Assembly: GCF_007970185.1 (NCBI RefSeq)
Contig: NZ_CP042431.1
Location: forward strand, 2,790,001 to 2,854,000
DNA length: 64,000 nucleotides
Source: Pseudobacter ginsenosidimutans
GTDB taxonomy: Bacteria > Bacteroidota > Bacteroidia > Chitinophagales > Chitinophagaceae
Direction: 5' to 3'
Shown: positions 25,435-33,883 of the stretch, piece after piece
How positions within the stretch are numbered: the first letter of the stretch is position 1
Layout: the number at the start of each line of letters is the position of its first letter
The notes under the pieces: model-generated
What the model saw: the letters and a program-made list of their open reading frames with translations, nothing else
What the model was told of the DNA's origin: nothing
Databases searched by the model: none
Translations under genes and position numbers: made by a program

Positions 25435-26760
25435 ATGGGTATTCTTAAGGAAAGGTTCAAGGCGAAGGCAGATGAATCAGCCGTTGAAGTCAAGAATTTG
25501 CTCAAAGATCACGGAACAAAAAAGATCGGGGAAGTACAGTTGTCGCAGATCTATCAGGGTATGCGTGGTATCACCGGACTGGTGAGTGAAACCTCCCTGC
25601 TGGATGCACAGGAAGGTATCCGTTTCCGTGGTTATTCTATCCCTGAATTACAACAAAAACTCCCGAAAGCCAAAGGTGGCAGTGAGCCTTTACCGGAAGG
25701 ATTGTTCTATCTGATGCTGATTGGTGAATTACCTACTGAAGAAGACGTTCATCATGTTACATCCGTATGGCAACGCCGTTCACATGTGCCCAACCATGTG
25801 TTTGCCGCCATCGATGCACTGCCTATCACTGCCCATCCGATGACCATGTTCGTAACCGGTATCATGGCCCTGCAAACAGAAAGCAATTTCGCCAAACGTT
25901 ATGCGGAAGGCATCAACAAAAAAGACTACTGGGAACCTATCTTCGACGATGCAATGGACCTCATTGCCCGTCTGCCCCGCGTAGCCGCTTATATCTACAG
26001 AAGGAAGTACAAGAATAATCAACATATCCAGCCTAATGGTCTGCTTGACTGGGCAGGTAACCTGGCGCATATGCTCGGTTTCGAGAACGAAAGCTTCAAG
26101 GAACTGATGCGTCTCTACATGACTATTCACGCAGATCATGAAGGAGGTAACGTTTCTGCACATACGACGCACCTGGTAGGTTCTGCTCTCAGCGATCCTT
26201 ACCTGAGCTTCGCAGCTGGTATGAACGGTCTCGCAGGTCCCCTGCACGGCCTCGCCAACCAGGAAGTGGTGAAATGGATCTTCGAACTCCGTGAGGAACT
26301 CAAAACAGAAACTCCCTCCAAAGAACAGATCGAAGAGTATGTGAAGAAAACACTGTCTGAAGGGAAAGTGGTTCCAGGATATGGTCATGCAGTGCTTCGC
26401 AAAACCGATCCACGTTTTACTGCACAAATGGAATTCGGTAAAAAGCATTTGGCTGATGATCCGCTGGTTCAAACAGTTTGGAACGTGTATGATGCAGTGC
26501 CTCCAATTCTTCAGTCGCTCGGCAAGATCAAGAACCCATGGCCGAACGTGGATGCACATAGCGGTGCTTTGCTGGTTCATTACGGAATGGTGGAATATGA
26601 ATTCTACACAGTGCTCTTTGGCGTGAGCCGCGCACTCGGAGTAATGAGTAGCCTGATCTGGGACCGCGCTCTGGCGCTGCCGATCGAAAGGCCAAAATCG
26701 GTTACTACCGAAAATGTAAAACAATGGTTGAAAGGCGAAGCTGAGATCTGGGGCGACTAG
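25435..26760 (+). CDS. Citrate synthase, mitochondrial/eukaryotic-like type
   Basis: Condenses oxaloacetate and acetyl-CoA in the TCA cycle. Catalytic residues are visible: His in 'GLAGPLHGLANQEV', His in 'VPGYGHAVLR' and Asp in 'WPNVDAHSG'. The sequence follows animal and plant mitochondrial enzymes more closely than E. coli GltA: 'QGMRGITGLVSETSLLDAQ', 'GIRFRGYSIPE', 'PLPEGLF' and 'DHEGGNVSAHT..LVGSALSD' all match that group as I recall it. 441 aa, without a transit peptide. Monocistronic, with its own terminator. Confidence 0.95.
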   Translation: MGILKERFKAKADESAVEVKNLLKDHGTKKIGEVQLSQIYQGMRGITGLVSETSLLDAQEGIRFRGYSIPELQQKLPKAKGGSEPLPEGLFYLMLIGELPTEEDVHHVTSVWQRRSHVPNHVFAAIDALPITAHPMTMFVTGIMALQTESNFAKRYAEGINKKDYWEPIFDDAMDLIARLPRVAAYIYRRKYKNNQHIQPNGLLDWAGNLAHMLGFENESFKELMRLYMTIHADHEGGNVSAHTTHLVGSALSDPYLSFAAGMNGLAGPLHGLANQEVVKWIFELREELKTETPSKEQIEEYVKKTLSEGKVVPGYGHAVLRKTDPRFTAQMEFGKKHLADDPLVQTVWNVYDAVPPILQSLGKIKNPWPNVDAHSGALLVHYGMVEYEFYTVLFGVSRALGVMSSLIWDRALALPIERPKSVTTENVKQWLKGEAEIWGD

Positions 26761-26794
26761 TTTCCTTACTCATCTTTCCACATTATAAAAATTA

Positions 26795-26827
26795 GCTCTG
26801 GTCCCTTGCGGGTCAGGGCTTTTTTTA
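26795..26827 (+). terminator. Rho-independent terminator after citrate synthase
   Basis: GCTCTGGTCCC / GGGTCAGGGC hairpin with a TTGC loop and seven T. Confidence 0.75.
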
Positions 26828-26978
26828 TGTAGTTAATGGAAATACCACTAGCCTCCAGGTTAGTGGGGATGAGAGTATTAACTCCTGAACCTCGCTCTGG
26901 TAAAGGATTTACTCTGATCGGCGGTGTAGGTAGTAAGTTTTTTCCAATGCTATTGGATTGTTAATTGCAATCAAACGT

Positions 26979-27009
26979 TTTGCGTAATGATGTTTAAACA
27001 TTAATTTTA
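26979..27009 (+). promoter_or_regulatory. Bacteroidota-type promoter of the yceI gene
   Basis: TTTG, 19 nt, TAATTTTA, ending 18 nt before the ATG at 27028. Confidence 0.6.
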
Positions 27010-27027
27010 CATTCTAAACTTGATTTT

Positions 27028-27555
27028 ATGGCAACATGGACAATTGATACAACACACTCAGAAGTTTCTTTCAAAGTAAAGCACCTGGTGATTTCCACTG
27101 TTACGGGAAAATTCAAATCATTTGAAGGCACAGTAGAATCTGATAAAGAGGATTTCGCTGATGCCAGGATCAAATTCAGCGTAGACATTAACAGCATTGA
27201 TACCGGCAATGAAGGTCGCGATGGTCACCTGAAATCTGCGGACTTCTTTGATGCCGAAAAATTCCCTTCCATGAGCTTCGAATCCACTGAGCTGGTGAAC
27301 CAGGGTGGTGGAGATTATGAAGTGAAAGGAAACCTTACTATCAAAGGCGTAACCAAACCTGTAGTGCTGGATGTTGAGTATGGTGGTATCCAGAAAGACT
27401 TTTACGGCAATACTGTAGCGGGTTTTGAAGTATCCGGCAAGATCAATCGTCAGGATTTCGGTCTTACCTGGAGCGCAGTTACAGAAACAGGCGGAATTGT
27501 TGTGAGCGATGAAGTGAAGCTTCACATTAACGTGGAAGCGATCAAAAAAGCATAA
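27028..27555 (+). CDS. YceI family protein
   Basis: 175 aa, one YceI-like lipocalin-fold beta barrel. Signature stretches are 'WTIDTTHSEVSFKVKHL', 'DINSIDTGNEGRDGHLKSADFF' and 'VKGNLTIKGVTKPV'. Family members bind long isoprenoids such as polyprenyl-quinones. No signal peptide is seen, so this copy is probably cytosolic, unlike E. coli YceI. Own promoter and terminator. Confidence 0.93.
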   Translation: MATWTIDTTHSEVSFKVKHLVISTVTGKFKSFEGTVESDKEDFADARIKFSVDINSIDTGNEGRDGHLKSADFFDAEKFPSMSFESTELVNQGGGDYEVKGNLTIKGVTKPVVLDVEYGGIQKDFYGNTVAGFEVSGKINRQDFGLTWSAVTETGGIVVSDEVKLHINVEAIKKA

Positions 27556-27583
27556 TCGTAAATGCTCTCAATAAATAGATGTT

Positions 27584-27620
27584 GAGCCGGTGTAGTTTTC
27601 TGCACCGGCTTTTATTTTTT
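27584..27620 (+). terminator. Rho-independent terminator after the yceI gene
   Basis: AGCCGGTG / CACCGGCT stem followed by TTTATTTTTT. Confidence 0.85.
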
Positions 27621-27621
27621 A

Positions 27622-27653
27622 TTTGGAGACAATGAGCCATGCTACTATATTTG
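27622..27653 (+). promoter_or_regulatory. Bacteroidota-type promoter of tRNA-Ala
   Basis: TTTG, 20 nt, TATATTTG, both boxes perfect, 25 bp before the tRNA. Confidence 0.8.
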
Positions 27654-27678
27654 CACTCCTGAATTCAGCCAGGTAAAT

Positions 27679-27753
<75 letters not shown>

Positions 27754-27767
27754 AGGACATATTTTTT

Positions 27768-27801
27768 AAAATGGGTAGCTTTTTAAGCTGCCCATTTTTT
27801 T
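27768..27801 (+). terminator. Rho-independent terminator after tRNA-Ala
   Basis: AAATGGGTAGCT / AGCTGCCCATTT hairpin (one G-T pair) and a T-run. Confidence 0.85.
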
Positions 27802-27823
27802 GCGCCTACTTCAGAGTGAAGGG

Positions 27824-28152
27824 CTATCTCCAAGGTGTTGATATTTGAATAGTTATATTTTCATACGCTTGTTTTGTTTTTTTATTTTCATCACTCCATG
27901 TATAAGGCCACATCTCTAAACGACTGTATGTAATCGCTCCATTGAAAAAACGAAAAGATTGCCACCTGGAATGATACCAAAAAGCAGGAGGTTGCTCAAC
28001 GCATGATTCTGCATGCTTTTATGGCAAAGGAAGCTATCAAAGGTAGAAGAGATGCCAGTATAATTAGTGAGGTCCAAAATAAAGTGAAATTAATTTGTAG
28101 GATAGATGTTTCAAAATATGATCTTTCTGATAAAGGGTTTAGAAGGTTATAG
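27824..28152. pseudogene. Overlapping remnants of two unidentified coding regions
   Basis: Minus-strand frame 28018-27824 reads protein-like sequence ('EQPPAFWYHSRWQSFRFF', 'AITYSRLEMWPYTWSDENKK') and ends in a stop, but has no start codon. Plus-strand frame 27946-28152 reads a charged segment ('KEAIKGRRDASIISEVQNK', 'DVSKYDLSDKGFRRL'), also without a start; an internal ATG at 28006 would give 48 residues. AT-rich codon use differs from the flanking genes. I recognise neither. Both look like ends of truncated genes in a decayed patch beside tRNA-Ala. Confidence 0.4.
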
Positions 28153-28297
28153 GAGGGCCTTTCCCGTTAAACCAATATCAATATTGCCCTTTCAAAAATA
28201 TCCCTGACCAGCTCCTGTACCCCGGTATTGCCAGGTCTCTTCACTTATACCTAAATTCCGGTATGCTTTCTATATGAATTTTCTTCAATTTTGAGCA

Positions 28298-29509
28298 ATG
28301 AAAGTTCTGACCATTTACATAGTCAGTTTGTTTTTCTTCATTGCACCCGTCCGATCCCAGTCTCTGATCGATAGTCTTTACGTGGACAGTCTTGTCAATA
28401 TTCTAAAAAATGCCCGATCGGACAGTACAAAAGCCCGTGCATGTTATTCGCTTTCCTTTTACTGGTCAAAATATGATAGCACCAATGCCTGGCATTACCT
28501 GGAAGAGGGCCGGCAATACAATGGGAAGAACAAATACCTGCAGGCTGTACATGTTTTTCACAAAGCTGCCTGTTTTTTCGATCTGGACCAGGACAAGGCG
28601 ATGCAAAACTATCTGGAAGCAGCAAAGCTGTTCAGTAATTTCACGAACCCTGAAAGCTACCGGTTCCAGTCAAGATGCTGGGGAAATTATGGCGCACTCC
28701 AGCAAAGAAAAGATAATGAACCGGAAATGGTCAGTGCATTGCTCACAAAAGCGATCCCATTTGCAGAGAAGTCTGGTGATACGGCGCTGGCAGGGAATTA
28801 TTATTCAGATGTTGGAATGGTATTCTCCAACCAGTTGCTGCATGAAAAGGCAGCCTACTATTTCAATAAGGCCCTTGCATGTTTTAGAATAAACAAACCT
28901 GCTCTGAAAGATGAAGTAATGACATTCCTTCACGCGGCCAGGAGTTTATGCCTCATGGATAGCCTGAAGGATGCAAAGCCGCTTCTGGACAATGTTAGAG
29001 CACTTTTAAAACCATTTCCGGATTCCGATCGAAATATAGATCTTAACATCACAGAGGCTATTTATTATAGAAAAGTGAACGATCCCGGAAAAGCTCTCCA
29101 GGTAATCCGTGATGGTATAAACCTGGCTGAAAAAATGGGCAGGAAATATTCCCTGAGTGAAGCATTGTACCAGGAGTACAAGACTTATTTTATGATGGCG
29201 CGATATCAACAGGCGCTGTTCTCCCTTCAAAGAGTGATGCAAATTACTCCTTACGAATTTGATGACAACAGGGTGATGCATTACAAGGAAATGGCCAGGG
29301 TATATAAAGCCATGGGCAATATTTCGAAAGCTTATGAATGGGTTACCAGGTACAGTGCATTACAGGATACAATTTATAAGGAGAATCTTGCAAAACAAAT
29401 TGCGGACAATGAATCCCGGTATCGTTTTGTTACCAATGAAAAAAGATCATCCAACTGCAGTCGGAAAGGCAGGAGGCTGCCCTGGTGCACAGGAACCAGC
29501 AGTTGTTGA
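28298..29509 (+). CDS. TPR sensor histidine kinase, N-terminal part (split by frameshift)
   Basis: Signal peptide (residues 1-20) and tandem TPR-like helices ('EKSGDTALAGNYYSDVGMVF', 'EKAAYYFNKALACF', 'MARVYKAMGNISKAYEW') form a periplasmic sensor domain. The frame then leaves the gene after 'ADNESRYRFVTNEK' and ends in an unrelated tail. Adding one A to the A6 run at 29439-29444 would continue as 'KKIIQLQSERQEAALVHRNQ' into the kinase part at 29485. As given, the gene is split: inactivated, rescued by slippage, or a sequencing error. Confidence 0.8.
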   Translation: MKVLTIYIVSLFFFIAPVRSQSLIDSLYVDSLVNILKNARSDSTKARACYSLSFYWSKYDSTNAWHYLEEGRQYNGKNKYLQAVHVFHKAACFFDLDQDKAMQNYLEAAKLFSNFTNPESYRFQSRCWGNYGALQQRKDNEPEMVSALLTKAIPFAEKSGDTALAGNYYSDVGMVFSNQLLHEKAAYYFNKALACFRINKPALKDEVMTFLHAARSLCLMDSLKDAKPLLDNVRALLKPFPDSDRNIDLNITEAIYYRKVNDPGKALQVIRDGINLAEKMGRKYSLSEALYQEYKTYFMMARYQQALFSLQRVMQITPYEFDDNRVMHYKEMARVYKAMGNISKAYEWVTRYSALQDTIYKENLAKQIADNESRYRFVTNEKRSSNCSRKGRRLPWCTGTSSC

Positions 29510-30246
29510 ACTGGTTGCTGGGAGTAGCCGCATCCCTGTTCCTGCTTGCAACATTGTTCCTTATTTTCTATTATCGCAATAATAGAATGCAAACAAAACA
29601 GCAATGGAAAGAATTGCAGCAACAGCAGGAACTGATGCTTGCCAATGCCATGCTGGAAGGTGAAGAGCAGGAGAGGCGCCGCCTTGCGCGCGATCTGCAT
29701 GATGGATTGGGCGGCACACTGGCAGGCATCAAAATAAAATTATCAGGACAGGAAAAGAAAGAAAAAACTCCGCAACTAAGTGAAGTGATCCTGCAGTTGG
29801 AAGGTTCTATCAGCGAGCTACGACGGATTGCAAGGAATATGATGCCTGAAAACCTGCAAAAGGTAGGGCTGGAGGAGGCTTTACGGGATCTCTGTGAATC
29901 GTTACAGAGCGATAATACCCTTATCGAGTTCCATTCCTTTGGCTTGCAGCCGGATATTCCACTGAATGTTCAGGCCAATATTTACCGCATCGTTCAGGAA
30001 CTTCTCTCAAATGCGGTCAAACATGCAGCTGCTTCAAAGGTCATTGTGCAATGCAGTCAAAATGGAAAAATCTTCTTTATTACAGTGGAAGATAATGGGC
30101 GGGGATTCGAGATGAGTACCGTGAATGATGCTGAAGGCATCGGTTTTCAGAATATCAGGAACCGTGTTAAATACCTGAATGGAAGTATCGATATCGAATC
30201 TGTACAACAGGAAGGGACAACCGTAAATATTGAATTGCATGTCTGA
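29485..30246 (+). CDS. Sensor histidine kinase, C-terminal part (HisKA_3 / HATPase)
   Basis: Second half of the split kinase. One membrane span ('LLNWLLGVAASLFLLATLFL'), a short coiled coil, then the HisKA_3 box with the phospho-His in 'RRLARDLHDGLGGTLAG' (His72 from this start), followed by the HATPase with N-box 'IVQELLSNAVKHAAA' and G1 'VEDNGRGFEMS'. The architecture TPR-TM-HisKA_3-HATPase is common in Bacteroidota NarL-type systems. The GTG used here is internal to the ancestral gene. It overlaps the response regulator gene by 8 bp. Confidence 0.85.
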   Translation: MHRNQQLLNWLLGVAASLFLLATLFLIFYYRNNRMQTKQQWKELQQQQELMLANAMLEGEEQERRRLARDLHDGLGGTLAGIKIKLSGQEKKEKTPQLSEVILQLEGSISELRRIARNMMPENLQKVGLEEALRDLCESLQSDNTLIEFHSFGLQPDIPLNVQANIYRIVQELLSNAVKHAAASKVIVQCSQNGKIFFITVEDNGRGFEMSTVNDAEGIGFQNIRNRVKYLNGSIDIESVQQEGTTVNIELHV

Positions 30247-30874
30247 TATAAAAAAGACCCTCGCTATCGTAGATGATCATCCCATCGTGATTGAAGGGCT
30301 GAAAGCATTGATGAAGGAGAACCTGGCATTTGATCAGATCGTCACGTTCACCAATGGTAAGGACTTTATGAGTTTTCTTGCCAGCCAGTATGTGGACCTG
30401 GTATTGCTCGATGTTACCCTGCCCGATATGAGCGGCATCGATCTCTGCAAACAGATCAAAGCCTGCTGTCCGGATACCATAGTACTGGGATTGAGCAATC
30501 ATGCCGAACGGAGCATAATTTTGCAGTTACTGGATTGCGGCGCTTCTGGCTATATGCTCAAGAGCGCACCGGCGGATGAGTTGCTGGAATGTATACAGGA
30601 AGCACAGTACGACGAAATGGTATTCAGTTCTGATGCGAAAAAGATATTGACAAGGCCAGGTGGTAGACATTCCAAACAATTGCCCTCCATTACTAAAAGA
30701 GAAAAACAAATATTACAGTTGCTGGCAGCCGGAAAGACCACCACCATAATCGCGGGAGAATTGCATCTTAGTCCATTCACCATCGATACTTATCGCAAGA
30801 ACCTGCTGCAAAAATTTGAAGTAAAGAATACATCCGAACTGTTAATGCTGCTGGTGAAAGAAAACCTGCTTTGA
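30239..30874 (+). CDS. NarL/LuxR-family response regulator
   Basis: 211 aa, cognate of the split kinase just upstream (8 bp overlap). Receiver: DD at 'AIVDDHPIVIEGL', phospho-Asp in 'LVLLDVTLPDMSG', and Lys in 'GYMLKSAP'. The C-terminal HTH is 'ITKREKQILQLLAAGKTTT' and 'LSPFTIDTYRKNLLQKF'. The ATG at 30239 is chosen over a TTG at 30230. CGGTATTG boxes occur before both the kinase gene and the following lipoprotein gene and could be its targets. Confidence 0.92.
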   Translation: MSDIKKTLAIVDDHPIVIEGLKALMKENLAFDQIVTFTNGKDFMSFLASQYVDLVLLDVTLPDMSGIDLCKQIKACCPDTIVLGLSNHAERSIILQLLDCGASGYMLKSAPADELLECIQEAQYDEMVFSSDAKKILTRPGGRHSKQLPSITKREKQILQLLAAGKTTTIIAGELHLSPFTIDTYRKNLLQKFEVKNTSELLMLLVKENLL

Positions 30875-30942
30875 ATACCTGATCTCTTCATTCAGTTTGC
30901 TTATACCTGATTTCAGGAGGTGCAAAAAACCGATATTACGGT

Positions 30943-30974
30943 ATTGTGCGTCCTGCCCGGCAGGAATAATTTTG
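30943..30974 (+). promoter_or_regulatory. Promoter with embedded palindrome before the small lipoprotein gene
   Basis: TTGT, 19 nt, TAATTTTG (perfect -7 box). The spacer holds the exact palindrome TCCTGCC-C-GGCAGGA, a possible operator. An ACGGTATTG box overlaps the -33 region. Confidence 0.5.
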
Positions 30975-31042
30975 GCTTCAGATCAACACCAGGGAAGCCG
31001 AAAACTGGTTGAAGAGTAGGCAAACAAAATAAATTCACCGCT

Positions 31043-31441
31043 ATGAAGCAAGTAAAAAGATTATTACTGGGAACCTTATTCCTGAGTGTATTCGCATTGG
31101 TGTCCTGTTCCAAAGACAAGAATGATGATCCTGATCCGGGCGGAGATGGCCGTGGGAAAAAGATCAAATACAAAGTGACTGTTACCGATGGAGTTATTGG
31201 CACTGTTATTTATGGTTTTGATGACAAGACTACCACGCTAACATCGGTTAGCGGCAATAGCTGGGAAAGTAATGAACTGGATATTCCTTCCGGGGTAATC
31301 AGGGGCAGCGTGGCCGGTAATGGGATCGGTAACAATACAAGCTCGAAACTGACAACAGAAATATTTGTAGATGGGAAAAAGGTAGTAGAAAATACAGGTA
31401 CAGGAAAAGCTCTGATGGCTTATTCGGGATACGATTTCTAG
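31043..31441 (+). CDS. Small secreted lipoprotein
   Basis: 132 aa. Signal peptide with lipobox 'LVSC' (Cys near residue 22) followed by an acidic, Gly-rich linker ('DDPDPGGDGRG') and a beta-rich domain of about 85 residues. No known domain recognised. It lies directly after the two-component genes with its own promoter and a palindrome, so it may be the target of that system. Surface or outer-membrane location is inferred from the lipobox. Confidence 0.7.
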   Translation: MKQVKRLLLGTLFLSVFALVSCSKDKNDDPDPGGDGRGKKIKYKVTVTDGVIGTVIYGFDDKTTTLTSVSGNSWESNELDIPSGVIRGSVAGNGIGNNTSSKLTTEIFVDGKKVVENTGTGKALMAYSGYDF

Positions 31442-31481
31442 CAAGAATAAAAAAGACCAGTAACAACTGGTAACATAAGAA

Positions 31482-31514
31482 GGATAAACTGCTGCATGGC
31501 GGTTTATCCTTTTT
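31482..31514 (+). terminator. Terminator after the small lipoprotein gene
   Basis: GGATAAAC / GTTTATCC stem with GC extension and a CTTTTTCC tail. It lies 8 bp before the stop of the convergent gene. Confidence 0.7.
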
Positions 31515-31519
31515 CCATT

Positions 31520-32656
31520 TTAGAAATACCCTTCTGCTGCTGTTATCTTCACACGCAACAAATAATAAGGAGGCTTGCTTTCTTCCTTACCCAGATTCCA
31601 GAAGGGCCGTTTGTGAAGTTGATTGGATACCAGGTAAAGGTAACCATCAGGCGCAATTGCCAGCCCATCAGGCCATGAGATCAATGCGGTGTCCTTCACC
31701 AATACTGAATAGCCTGCGGGAGTTGCCATTACCACAGCACTGTTTTCGATATCGGTCACAAACAAAACACGGTTGCCTGCTTTTATACCATCAGACTTTG
31801 GCTTAGCAGCATAGTAGACGATCTTTTTTGATAATGCACTATCATCGGATCCCGGGCTCGACAATGCTGCCGCCGGTACCCGGAAAATACTACGACCACT
31901 CAGTGCGCCATAATAAATCCATTCCATTTTCCTGTCGATGGAGATGGGATTAAGGGGATACCTGGGCTTCAGCACGCTGCCATCCGGAAAGAGATGACTG
32001 ATCACTTGTTTATCGATCACAATATCTTCATCAACCGGCTGAAAGCTGTGATGGTTTTCCAATACACGTCTTGCATAACCTGTTTGCAGATCTATCACAA
32101 TAAATGCGGGCATTGCAGGTAGCACCAATCCTGCCATCGACATATCTGCGATCACTGCTGCATGATTTTTTTCATCGATGACGAAATCCTGCAAAAAAGA
32201 ATTTGACCGGAGCACTGCATCCGGAATTGGATAAACATGCAGGAGCTTCCTGGTTGAGATATCCCAGGCAATGAGCTTGGGAGCTTGTACAGGCTGGGCT
32301 TTCCTGTCTCCAAGATCCATCACCCAAAGTACATTGTCTGAAGTTGCCTGGATACCGATTGCGGCATTGACACCTTTGTACGAATGCCCTTGCGGCTTCC
32401 TTGTCCATATAGTATCGGGGAAGTCCACTACAGTACCATCCGGCAAAATTTCTTTCACCTTATAGGGAGATGCTGTTGCATCGCTCATTGTAATGAATAC
32501 CCTTCCTGTTGGTGATATAGCCACATTGCCCGGACGTTCTTTGTTGAATGAGGTCACAATTTCAAGTTTGGCATTCGACTGGGCGGTTGCCGGCAATATG
32601 CTGAACTGAAACCAGGCAATGAATATCGACCAATACAGGAACAGTTTTATCATCAT
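31520..32656 (-). CDS. Yellow / major-royal-jelly-like (MRJP) secreted beta-propeller protein
   Basis: 378 aa with a signal peptide ending near 'LPATAQ'. The pattern 'RPGNVAISPTGRVFITM', 'NVLWVMDLGD', 'HAAVIADMSMAGLVL', 'FIVIDLQTGYARRVL' and 'WPDGLAIAPDGYLYLVSNQL' follows the six-bladed propeller of the MRJP/yellow family, often annotated as L-dopachrome-tautomerase-related in bacteria. Enzymatic activity in bacterial members is not established. Convergent with the small lipoprotein gene. Confidence 0.85.
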   Translation of the reverse strand: MMIKLFLYWSIFIAWFQFSILPATAQSNAKLEIVTSFNKERPGNVAISPTGRVFITMSDATASPYKVKEILPDGTVVDFPDTIWTRKPQGHSYKGVNAAIGIQATSDNVLWVMDLGDRKAQPVQAPKLIAWDISTRKLLHVYPIPDAVLRSNSFLQDFVIDEKNHAAVIADMSMAGLVLPAMPAFIVIDLQTGYARRVLENHHSFQPVDEDIVIDKQVISHLFPDGSVLKPRYPLNPISIDRKMEWIYYGALSGRSIFRVPAAALSSPGSDDSALSKKIVYYAAKPKSDGIKAGNRVLFVTDIENSAVVMATPAGYSVLVKDTALISWPDGLAIAPDGYLYLVSNQLHKRPFWNLGKEESKPPYYLLRVKITAAEGYF

Positions 32657-32744
32657 GAAAGCTGATTGTTTGAACAGAAGCGTGAAGATTCTATGGAAGC
32701 CTCATTGTTTGCCCAAAAGTAAACTATCGACAACTTTCATACAA

Positions 32745-32779
32745 TGCGCTACCTCACAAATAAAATGTGATGTAGCGCA
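32745..32779. repeat. 14 bp imperfect inverted repeat
   Basis: TGCGCTACCTCACA / TGTGATGTAGCGCA, 13 of 14 bases matching, 7 nt loop. About 90 bp upstream of the MRJP-like gene; operator or structure unknown. Confidence 0.5.
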
Positions 32780-32800
32780 CAGCAGTAGAATAAACTATTT

Positions 32801-32877
32801 GCCCAAATTTGGTTAGACAACTGTCTGATCAGGGCCACGGTAAAAAGCTCCGCAGTGATGTGGGGCTTTTTTTGTTT
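32801..32877. repeat. Border repeat, copy A (core and terminator)
   Basis: Core at 32811-32838, GGTTAGACAACTGTC, then 5 nt, AGGGCCAC, followed by an A/T-flanked hairpin (32842-32874). It shares core and terminator with copy B (35066) and the core with copy C (36680). It lies at the outer end of the endonuclease/Fic region. Confidence 0.8.
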
Positions 32878-32983
32878 TCCAAGAAAATCTCTACCGGGCT
32901 TTTAAATCGAATCAAAGCCTGCATATTGATATAGGAATGGTGTGGAACTATGCTTCATGTTGAATAAGTATAACTTTACTAAA

Positions 32984-33846
32984 TTATTCCATTTCTAGTT
33001 TGTTGACTTCCTGAACAAGCTCGTAGAATTTTATTAGATCAATTTTTACGACTCGTGCAGTACGGGAGGCTGGCTTAGTGAAATCGGAATTCGTTACCAG
33101 TTGGCCCCTTACAGCTTTTTGTATTTGGACGGTTCCAACAAGGTTTCGTATGGCAGCTTCTCCTACTTTTTTATTGAAGGCGGATTGTTTCGCTTGTACA
33201 ATTGTAAGAAATGGATCGCGTTTCATTGGTGCAAGTGAAAAGACTTTGATATTCAGCACCATTATCACGAGTAGCCTTAGTTAATTCTGTCTCATTACCT
33301 GAGACTCGATATATATAATCGACCAGCTCTTCAAATTTTCGTGGTGATATGTTTTTAGTAATATCAATCCCTTCTTTAAAGGCTCGAAGCAGGGTCTTAA
33401 GATTTTTGGCTACGATAATCCTTGAGTTTTCCTGAACTACCAGATATTCTTTTTGGTAGACGAAAGCTCTCACTACCTCTATTACCTTTAATAGATTTTC
33501 AGGGTAATGTTTTTTTTGTATACTTTCTTCTAGATGTTCCTTCAAAATGGAAGTGACAATTTCAACAAGTTGCAAACTACCCTCCCGAATAAGGTTGTCG
33601 AAAACGCCTAAATCAGCTTTGAATGCTTCTTCTCCTGTTTTTTTATTTTCATTTGTGCTTTTTCCTTTTAGCAAATCGATACCGGTTAGAAATTTATTTT
33701 CGAGACTACATTTCTTTCAATGCTTTATTATCTGTGTCGAAATAAAATGACCGCTCACTAGGTAAATCAATGTTCTTGAGCTTCGAAATGGTTACTCCGC
33801 CGTTGCCACCAAACGAAAAAATTTTATAGTCAACATTTGGCTCCAT
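32984..33846 (-). pseudogene. Mrr-like restriction endonuclease gene with two frameshifts
   Basis: Three frame segments form one gene of about 285 codons from the ATG at 33846. Segment 1 ends 'DTDNKALKEM'; deleting one A near 33711 joins it to 'CSLENKFLTGIDLL'. The middle segment includes 'PRKFEELVDYIYRVSG' and 'ELTKATRDNGA'; deleting one A near 33253 restores 'ADIKVFSLAP' and later 'TIVQAKQ' and 'RGQLVTNSDFTK'. The layout F-E-E-L, D and Q-x-K matches the Mrr_cat nuclease core, and the second shift falls at the catalytic Asp codon. Mrr-type enzymes cut modified or foreign DNA. As written it is inactive. Confidence 0.75.
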
Positions 33847-33883
33847 TCTAATCTAAATTTGAATTATGTTGAGATAAGACTTT

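Noticed and set aside
25780-26724. 314 aa open frame on the minus strand
   Set aside because: Exactly antisense to citrate synthase; Cys/His/Phe-rich shadow composition with no family likeness.
26845-26866. 10 bp stem-loop after the citrate synthase terminator as a small RNA
   Set aside because: A short hairpin with no promoter or terminator of its own; too little evidence.
32811-32838. Border-repeat core as a tRNA 3' end (ends in GGGCCAC)
   Set aside because: No T-loop TTCRA and no cloverleaf can be folded; only a loose likeness remains.
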